A program made the translations under genes and the position numbers. DNA of 13,616 bases, from assembly GCA_964549595.1 (NCBI GenBank), contig CAZJWK010000078.1:1-13616 (forward strand). Direction: 5' to 3'. Shown here piece after piece: positions 1 through 5,327 of this stretch (position 1 is the stretch's first letter; each line of letters begins with the position of its first letter). The notes below the pieces were generated by a model, which was not told where the DNA came from, did no database searches, and saw nothing but the letters and a program-made list of their open reading frames with translations. Origin of the DNA: CAZQQN01 sp964549595. Its GTDB lineage: Bacteria; Bacteroidota; Bacteroidia; CAILMK01; CAYYUA01.

Positions 1-121
1 CAAATCATTACCCTTCAAGCAAAGAAAAATCCGTAGTACCCCATCGTAAAAAGAATACCACTGAATATCAAGGCATTGTATCCTAAAATCTGCAAGTTGG
101 GTTGGGGAGCAACACTGTGAC
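1..121. other. Left-edge stretch without an assigned gene
   Basis: This is the region downstream of the arginase-family gene. No strong terminator hairpin is visible. On the minus strand one frame (about 143 down to the TGA at 17-15) reads as a hydrophobic stretch ending in ...MGYYGFFFA, but it has no convincing start codon and overlaps the end of the neighbouring gene. An ATG at 8-6 on the minus strand follows an AGGG four bases upstream and could be the first codon of a gene running off the left edge; only two codons are visible, so it cannot be assessed. Confidence 0.3.
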
Positions 122-970
122 CTACCCGTTCAGCTTTTCATCAAGGTAATGGAAGGCCGTTGTAACCGCAAAACGAGCCGTATGGTTGTCGATGTCGAAC
201 TTCGGATTGAGTTCATAAATACCCAGGGAAATGACTTGTTCAGTATGGGCTGCCAACTTCATCATTTCCATCACTTCCGATGGGGTAAATCCCTCTACAG
301 CAGGAGCGGAAACTCCCGGTGCATAGGCCATATTGATTGAATCAAGGTCCAGACTGATGACAATCGCATCACAATGATGGCTTAACTCGTACAAAGCTTT
401 TTTAAAGGCATCGATGGTTTTACCGAACCGCAGGTCTTCATAAAAATATACCTTTACTTTGTTATCCCGGGCGTATTGCCAAAGTTCGGGTCCGTTACAA
501 TGCCGTTGGATGCCAAACTCAACCAGGTTTTGTCCTTCCATAATACCTTCTTCGAGGGCCATATAAAAAGGGGAACCACTCAAGATTTTATCAGAATAGG
601 GCCGTAAGTCAAAATGCGGATCCAGGTTAATGCATCCCAGTTTATTGGTATCGCTAAGGGTTTGCGCTATTCCCTTAAGTTGGGCAAAAGCGTAATCATG
701 GCCACCACCAACGACCAATGTATTGCCCATTTGGTTTTGGGCTTGCTGAACCAGAGCCACAGCATTCGAATGGCTTTGGGGAATATCTTCTCCGGCCACT
801 TCAATGTCGCCGGCATCCTCCAGGGCGTCCTGGACCGGGTGAATCCCTTTAGGCTTGCTTAACCACGACCGGAAAACAGAAGGCCCATCAGCGGCACCCG
901 GTCGACCTCCATTATTATACACGCCTTTATCATCCGGAAATCCGACTAAGGAAATCATTTTTTGTACCAT
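122..970 (-). CDS. Arginase-family (ureohydrolase) protein, probable formimidoylglutamase
   Basis: The protein has 282 residues and the full binuclear-manganese signature of the arginase/agmatinase/formimidoylglutamase family: GGGHD at 88-92 (His91), NLDPHFD at 115-121 (Asp117, His119, Asp121) and SLDLD at 206-210 (Asp208, Asp210), followed by APGVSAPA, and ELNP at 253-256. The first acidic motif reads DPHFD where DAHxD is usual. The opening, with NGGRPGAADGPSVFR, resembles formimidoylglutamases, which hydrolyse N-formimidoyl-glutamate to glutamate and formamide in histidine degradation. That substrate is an inference; agmatinase or another ureohydrolase is possible, and no other hut gene is in view. 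It has no signal peptide, so it is cytoplasmic. It begins 12 nt after the M23 peptidase stop codon, so the two are probably co-transcribed. Met5 (codon at 958) is an alternative start. Confidence 0.88.
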   Translation of the reverse strand: MVQKMISLVGFPDDKGVYNNGGRPGAADGPSVFRSWLSKPKGIHPVQDALEDAGDIEVAGEDIPQSHSNAVALVQQAQNQMGNTLVVGGGHDYAFAQLKGIAQTLSDTNKLGCINLDPHFDLRPYSDKILSGSPFYMALEEGIMEGQNLVEFGIQRHCNGPELWQYARDNKVKVYFYEDLRFGKTIDAFKKALYELSHHCDAIVISLDLDSINMAYAPGVSAPAVEGFTPSEVMEMMKLAAHTEQVISLGIYELNPKFDIDNHTARFAVTTAFHYLDEKLNG

Positions 971-982
971 AGTAGGTCGTAT

Positions 983-2290
983 TTAGCTTGCATTTCCATT
1001 AAAAGCCATGCTATCCAAAGTTTTTTTCAAAGGTTTATAAGTCTTCTTAAAGGCTTCCATATGCTTTTCTTTAATGGGCTCTGCAGAGGGTATATCCTGC
1101 CTATAAGGGTCTACCTGCTTTCCGTTTTTCCAAAAACGGTAGCAAAGATGGGGGCCCGTGGCTAAACCTGTAGCTCCTACACGGCCTATTATTTGGCCTT
1201 GGTCAACCTCGGCTCCCCTCCGAATTCCCCCTGCAATATTCGACATGTGTAGATATTGGGTTGTGTAAACACTGTTGTGTTTAATTTTGACGAACCTGCC
1301 GTTATATTTTCCATACCCAGCCGCAATAACAGTCCCATCTCCAACGGACCTAATCGGTGTTCCCCTGGATGCAGCATAATCTGTCCCCAAATGAGCCCGA
1401 TATTCTTTGAGTACAGGATGATAGCGCTTCTTGGTATACCCGGAAGTGACACGGGAAAATTTCAAAGGGGCTTGTAAAAGCTCCTTCCTCAGGCTATTCC
1501 CCTCAGGATCGTAAAACTCCCTTTCTCCATCCTGTTTAAAAGGAAATGCATAATGGGCTTCTCCCCTGTGTTTAAAGTAAGCAGCTTTTATGGCTCCTAC
1601 CCCCACATTTTCATCATCGATGTATTTTTGCTCATAAATCACCTTAAAACGGTCACCTTTCTCAATACGGTAAAAATCCACGCTCCAGGCAAATATTTCG
1701 GACAAACGCACCGCCAATACAGGACTGGCATTTTGATCCTGAAGGGTATGCCAAAAAGACCGGTTAATGATACCCGTTGTCTTCCTTTGCTTAATGTTTA
1801 CATCCTTCTTTTCCTTGTAAACAGCCAGCGTATCCTTAAATTGAAAAACCACGTAGTTAACCGGATCTATTTCATAAACCAAATATTTACATTGGTTTAA
1901 AGAATCGGCAGTATCCCGGGAATTAAAAGCACAATAGAAATGGCCTGTTCGGATATCGGTAACATCAAAAACACCTTTTGAAGCTTTGACCAGTTCGTCA
2001 ATTTTTTGATAGGGAACCCCGAATTGCCTTAATATATCAGACAAATAATCATTCCGCTGTACCTCCCCTTCTTTTAAGTGGTAAGAATCCACTGGTAATC
2101 CGAAACGGTATTGAGGTTCCTGTTCAGCGGCCGAAAGACTATCCGAGTTTGCATAAATAGCAGAATCCGACTCCCCACTGGTTTGCTGGTCAGGATTACC
2201 TGTACAGGAACTCAATAAGCCAATAGCCCCTATTAAGAACACGGCTGTTAAAGTACGAGAGATCCGCAAGACTGATTCAGTTTTGACCAT
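983..2290 (-). CDS. M23 family peptidoglycan endopeptidase, lipoprotein (MepM/Csd3-like)
   Basis: This 435-residue protein begins with a lipoprotein signal peptide: hydrophobic 15-28 and lipobox LSSC with Cys29. A linker rich in Ser, Asp and Glu follows, then a region at about 75-120 (GEVQRNDYLSDILRQFGVP...) resembling the LysM/OapA-like domain of MepM, ShyA and Csd3 enzymes, then a middle domain (about 140-270) and the LytM/M23 domain (about 280-395). Members cleave peptide cross-links in peptidoglycan in the periplasm. Visible catalytic-site motifs are HLGTD (His300, Asp304), YLHMS (His348) and PHLCYRF (His381, Cys383). The last is normally HxH, and its second His binds the zinc; here it is Cys (codon at 1144-1142). 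I recall similar HxC variants in Bacteroidota, so this may be a subfamily trait, and Cys can still bind zinc. It is first in a probable two-gene unit with the arginase-family gene. Confidence 0.9.
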   Translation of the reverse strand: MVKTESVLRISRTLTAVFLIGAIGLLSSCTGNPDQQTSGESDSAIYANSDSLSAAEQEPQYRFGLPVDSYHLKEGEVQRNDYLSDILRQFGVPYQKIDELVKASKGVFDVTDIRTGHFYCAFNSRDTADSLNQCKYLVYEIDPVNYVVFQFKDTLAVYKEKKDVNIKQRKTTGIINRSFWHTLQDQNASPVLAVRLSEIFAWSVDFYRIEKGDRFKVIYEQKYIDDENVGVGAIKAAYFKHRGEAHYAFPFKQDGEREFYDPEGNSLRKELLQAPLKFSRVTSGYTKKRYHPVLKEYRAHLGTDYAASRGTPIRSVGDGTVIAAGYGKYNGRFVKIKHNSVYTTQYLHMSNIAGGIRRGAEVDQGQIIGRVGATGLATGPHLCYRFWKNGKQVDPYRQDIPSAEPIKEKHMEAFKKTYKPLKKTLDSMAFNGNAS

Positions 2291-2316
2291 TTAATAATTG
2301 AATGTTTCCATTGTTG

Positions 2317-2341
2317 TCACCGGTGAATGTTGATCATTCAC
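2317..2341 (-). promoter_or_regulatory. Overlapping palindromes in the M23 gene leader
   Basis: TCACCGGTGA (2317-2326) is a perfect 10-bp palindrome. It overlaps a perfect 7-bp inverted repeat, GTGAATG at 2323-2329 and CATTCAC at 2335-2341, with a 5-nt spacer. The pair sits 27 to 51 nt upstream of the M23 start codon and downstream of the predicted promoter, so it would be transcribed. It could form an RNA hairpin near the ribosome entry region or be a protein-binding operator. No uridine run follows, so it is not an intrinsic terminator. The function is inferred from position only. Confidence 0.45.
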
Positions 2342-2411
2342 AAAGTTTAAAGGGCATCGCATTTTTTTCTTACCAATCATTTTGATGTTTTCCGGTTAGC
2401 ATTGATTTCCG

Positions 2412-2441
2412 CAAAGATACGGGCTTTTATAGTTTCCCAAA
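2412..2441 (-). promoter_or_regulatory. Bacteroidota-type promoter of the M23/arginase-family unit
   Basis: On the minus strand TTTG (2441-2438) is followed by an 18-nt spacer and TATCTTTG (2419-2412), an exact match to the Bacteroidota -7 consensus TAnnTTTG with a -33 TTG-type element. Transcription would start near 2405, giving a leader of about 115 nt that contains the inverted repeat at 2317-2341. This is the best-matching promoter in the window. Confidence 0.65.
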
Positions 2442-2547
2442 CACGGTTTTAGCAAATTTTTTCTTCTAAAATTTATAGAAAATGGGTTCAAATGCTACAC
2501 TATTGCTTTTTGATTCGACCTTTACCGGGTTCAATGGACAAGAATTT

Positions 2548-2555
2548 TAAATTTG
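2548..2555 (+). promoter_or_regulatory. Promoter -7 element for the dehydrogenase gene
   Basis: TAAATTTG exactly fits the Bacteroidota -7 consensus TAnnTTTG and lies 34 nt before the start codon at 2590. There is no good TTG at the expected -33 distance; only TTC at 2530-2532, at a 15-nt spacing. The flanking sequence TAAATTTGCAC recurs exactly upstream of actA. Confidence 0.5.
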
Positions 2556-2589
2556 CACGGTCCAAAATAATAAAAACCCTTTTACCTTT

Positions 2590-3597
2590 ATGCCGGAACA
2601 ATATAAAGCGCTTTTACTCTCTAAGGAAGCAGGTTTACACCTAACCGATGTTGATTGCCCTGATCTTCAGGAGGGAGAAGCTTTAATTAAGATTAAAGCA
2701 GCCGCCCTAAATCACCGCGATCAATTTATTCGGGAAGGTCTTTACCCCAATATCCAATATCCGGCTATTTTAGGATCCGATGGCTGCGGGATTATAGAGG
2801 AAGTCAACGACTCGGATTACCAAACCTGGCTTGGTAAAGAAGTCATTATTAATCCTAACTTTGAATGGGGTGATAAAGAAGCTGCGCAATCCCGAAATTA
2901 CCATATCTTAGGAATGCCAACGAGGGGTGTATTCGGAGAATATGCTATTGTGCCCACGAAAAACCTTTTTCCCAAACCCAAACACTTAAGTGCTCAACAA
3001 GCGGCAGCATTGCCTCTGGCAGGTTTGACCGCTTATCGGGCTTTGGTGGTAAAAGGCGAATGCAAGCCGGCTCAAAAAGTACTTATCACAGGTATCGGAG
3101 GTGGTGTAGCCCAAATGGCCTTGCAGTTATCTGATGCCATGAATGCAGACATTTTTGTCACTTCCGGGAGCAATGAAAAAATTGAAAGGGCCAAAGAATT
3201 GGGTGCCAGACAAGGAGCCAATTACATAAGCGAAGACTGGCATAAATCTCTGAAAAAGGCCAGTAGCGGATTTGACCTTATCATTGATAGTGCAGGAGGA
3301 GATCAATGGAACCAACTTATTGATATCCTGAATCCGGGCGGTAAATTGGTATTTTACGGAGCCACAATGGGGCGACCCTCTGAATTAAATGTGCATAAAA
3401 TTTTTTGGAAGCAACAATCGTTATTAGGGACAACCATGGGTAGTGATAACGATTTTGAAGCCATGCTGGAATTCGTGGAGAACCAAAAAGTAGCCCCGAC
3501 CGTGGATTCAATTCGACCCTTTGAAGAGATTCTTTCAGCTTTTGACCAAATGAAAGAAGGACGCCAATTTGGAAAGTTGGTTGTGAAAATGGTTTGA
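2590..3597 (+). CDS. Zinc-independent MDR-family dehydrogenase (quinone oxidoreductase-like)
   Basis: The 335 residues show a medium-chain dehydrogenase/reductase: an N-terminal GroES-like catalytic domain (about 1-125, with LNHRDQFIREGLYP at 40-53 and GSDGCGIIEEV at 62-72) and a Rossmann domain with the glycine motif GIGGGVA at 168-174. The segment TSGSNEKIERAKELGA (191-206) has Ser and Lys where NAD-specific enzymes usually have an acidic residue, suggesting NADPH. The four structural-zinc cysteines of classical alcohol dehydrogenases are absent from 85-110, and the catalytic zinc ligands are not evident, so it is closer to the quinone oxidoreductase/crotonyl-CoA reductase-like branch. The substrate is unknown. 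The protein is cytoplasmic. Its stop codon lies 26 nt before the next likely start, so the two plus-strand genes are probably one transcript. Confidence 0.88.
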   Translation: MPEQYKALLLSKEAGLHLTDVDCPDLQEGEALIKIKAAALNHRDQFIREGLYPNIQYPAILGSDGCGIIEEVNDSDYQTWLGKEVIINPNFEWGDKEAAQSRNYHILGMPTRGVFGEYAIVPTKNLFPKPKHLSAQQAAALPLAGLTAYRALVVKGECKPAQKVLITGIGGGVAQMALQLSDAMNADIFVTSGSNEKIERAKELGARQGANYISEDWHKSLKKASSGFDLIIDSAGGDQWNQLIDILNPGGKLVFYGATMGRPSELNVHKIFWKQQSLLGTTMGSDNDFEAMLEFVENQKVAPTVDSIRPFEEILSAFDQMKEGRQFGKLVVKMV

Positions 3598-3623
3598 TAA
3601 GGTACTTTTCGTTAATTGAAACA

Positions 3624-4355
3624 ATGAGCTTGGCTTGGAAAGCGTACTTAATTGGTATTGCTATCTGTTTTCTCATCCCGGAATTTAGCAAAGGGCAAAT
3701 CTGGAAAAGGACAGAAGAAGAACCTGAGCCGGTTTGGCGGTTAAAGGGCTCCTTTAATTGGGACTTTTATCCTTATTCCGGTTTAAACAGTGAAAAGTTT
3801 TACAATAGTGTTTGGCAATTTAACTATACAGCCGGTGTTCAGCTTCTTCATACCACGAAAGAAAAGCCTGTTTCCTGGGGAGGAGGACTGGTTTACTCAG
3901 TGAAAGATTTTAACCAAAGGTTAAGAAGTGTGGACACCAATACAAAGCCCCAAATTGTAGAAAAGGCTGAGCATAGCATCCGGTACACCGAACTTACCCC
4001 TACTTTTGAATATGAATTCCTAAACACGGAAAATGCGCAGTTATTGGTTGATGGGGGTTTGGTTTTCGGTTTCAGGGAAACCGCAACCACCTTTAAAAAA
4101 TCCGTAGCCGGACGTAAAGACACTTTATTTATCAATGACCGTGAATTCGGACGTTTTCTTTGGGGGTTGCATTACGGTTTCGGTTTTCGGCTATCCATTG
4201 CCGAATCATTAAGCCTTGAGACAGGACTGGGCGGTCGTTTTTATTTCAATGATATCGGAAAAAGCCAATACGTCAACTTCAGCAATTTTAACTTAAGGTT
4301 AAAACTGGTTTACGAACTCTCCAACAAAATGGGCGAAAAAACGAACGAAGATTAA
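3624..4355 (+). CDS. Secreted protein of unknown function, probable outer-membrane beta-barrel
   Basis: I do not recognise this protein by name. From the ATG at 3624 it has 243 residues and a good signal peptide: Lys6, a hydrophobic core at about 7-19, and likely cleavage around Gln25. The frame also extends to a TTG at 3594 that overlaps the preceding stop, but that would put ten extra residues ahead of a normal signal peptide, so 3624 is preferred. The mature part is rich in aromatic residues with alternating polar/hydrophobic stretches separated by short polar turns (for example RFLWGLHYGFGFRLSI, LSLETGLGGRFYF, FNLRLKLVYEL), as in small outer-membrane beta-barrels. No Cys remains after the signal peptide and no enzyme motif is visible. 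It does not end in the aromatic residue typical of classical barrels. It follows the dehydrogenase closely, but no functional link is evident. Confidence 0.75.
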   Translation: MSLAWKAYLIGIAICFLIPEFSKGQIWKRTEEEPEPVWRLKGSFNWDFYPYSGLNSEKFYNSVWQFNYTAGVQLLHTTKEKPVSWGGGLVYSVKDFNQRLRSVDTNTKPQIVEKAEHSIRYTELTPTFEYEFLNTENAQLLVDGGLVFGFRETATTFKKSVAGRKDTLFINDREFGRFLWGLHYGFGFRLSIAESLSLETGLGGRFYFNDIGKSQYVNFSNFNLRLKLVYELSNKMGEKTNED

Positions 4356-4372
4356 TAACCCCCCAATCGGTT

Positions 4373-5224
4373 TCACCCCATATCCTTTAGCGCAAAAGCT
4401 TCTTTTGTTTCGGGACCTTTTTTCCCTTGTTGCACAGTAGCACAGGCCACTTCGGGGTCATGTTCGAAGAACAAGAAATATTGGTTATCAATGGCTTCTT
4501 GCAAAAAAGCAGGTTTCTCTTCCATAGTATCCAAAGGTCGAATATCAAAAGCCATGACATAGGGGGTTTTGTAATGAAACCTGGAGGGAAGCAGATCCGC
4601 CATGTAAACAAGGGTTTGGTTATTGTAATCCAGGAAAGGCACCATCATCCCGTCTGTGTGGCCGTCATAAAAACGCACTGAAAAACCCGGGAATAAGGTT
4701 TTCTCTCGTTGATCTGCTTCAATAAGATTCAATTGACCGGCTTCTTCCATCGGTTTAATGTTTTCCGGAAGAAAAGAAGCTTTTTCCCTTGGGTTCGGAT
4801 TCATGGCACTTTCCCATTGCGGGCGGCTCACATGGTAACTGGCATTAGGAAAGTAAGGTTTATAATCCGTACCGGCTTCATTCCAGACAATACCTCCGCC
4901 ACAATGGTCAAAATGCAAGTGGGTGAGCACATTATCGGTTATGTCTTCCGGTTTAAAACCATGTTGGGCTAAAGAATTTTCAAGGTTTTCTTCCCCATGG
5001 GGTTCATACAATGAAAAGAATTTTTCGCCCTGTTTGTTACCAATGCCATTGTCTATTAAAATTAGCCGGTCTTCAATTTCCACAAGCAAACAACGCATGG
5101 CCCAGGTGCATAGGTTATTTTCATCTGGCGGATTGAGCTTCTGCCAAATAGTTTTTGGAACCACACCAAACATGGCACCCCCGTCCAGCTTAAAATAACC
5201 GGCATGTATGGTATAAAGCTTCAT
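4373..5224 (-). CDS. MBL-fold metallo-hydrolase (lactonase/methyl parathion hydrolase-like)
   Basis: Starting from the ATG at 5224 the protein has 283 residues and opens with MKLYTIHAGYFKLDGG, typical of this branch. The dinuclear metal site is complete: HLHFDH (His102, His104, Asp106, His107), then His189 in DGHTDG, Asp210 in YMADL and His255 in FFEHDP. The spacing of these ligands (82, 21 and 45 residues) closely follows methyl parathion hydrolase and related lactonases more than short AHL lactonases. The family hydrolyses lactones, esters or phosphotriesters; the natural substrate here cannot be told. It has no signal peptide, so it is cytoplasmic. The frame continues upstream to an ATG at 5281, but that extension would be encoded across the gcvP terminator and is rejected. 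It converges with the plus-strand pair, leaving only 17 nt between stop codons and no clear terminator hairpin. Confidence 0.85.
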   Translation of the reverse strand: MKLYTIHAGYFKLDGGAMFGVVPKTIWQKLNPPDENNLCTWAMRCLLVEIEDRLILIDNGIGNKQGEKFFSLYEPHGEENLENSLAQHGFKPEDITDNVLTHLHFDHCGGGIVWNEAGTDYKPYFPNASYHVSRPQWESAMNPNPREKASFLPENIKPMEEAGQLNLIEADQREKTLFPGFSVRFYDGHTDGMMVPFLDYNNQTLVYMADLLPSRFHYKTPYVMAFDIRPLDTMEEKPAFLQEAIDNQYFLFFEHDPEVACATVQQGKKGPETKEAFALKDMG

Positions 5225-5253
5225 TTTATCCTTTTTTTGTAATGGGCTAAAAT

Positions 5254-5290
5254 AAAAAAAGGCCGAATGGTTCGCAACCAAACAGCCTTT
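5254..5290 (-). terminator. Intrinsic terminator of gcvP
   Basis: On the minus strand AAAGGC (5290-5285) pairs with GCCTTT (5263-5258), and inside it GGTT pairs with AACC around a 3-nt loop. A run of seven T follows (5260-5254, overlapping the stem end). It starts 37 nt after the gcvP stop codon and ends about 30 nt before the start of the MBL-fold gene. Confidence 0.75.
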
Positions 5291-5327
5291 AAAAAATAAA
5301 TTCCCATTTTTTAGTAACTTTTATAAA

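Larger units (their letters stand above)
2291..2589. other. Divergent intergenic control region
   Basis: This 299-nt AT-rich region separates the M23 gene (minus) from the dehydrogenase gene (plus). It holds a strong minus-strand promoter (2412-2441), a plus-strand -7 element (2548-2555), an inverted repeat in the M23 leader (2317-2341), and a weak AT-rich inverted repeat TTCTA-N7-TAGAA at 2464-2480. No open frame here looks coding. Confidence 0.6.

Noticed and set aside
3594..3623. TTG start for the exported protein
   Set aside because: It would place ten residues before a complete signal peptide; the ATG at 3624 gives a normal one.
5225..5281. Longer N-terminus for the MBL-fold hydrolase
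   Set aside because: The extra 19 codons run through the gcvP terminator hairpin, and MKLYTIHAGYF is the usual family start.
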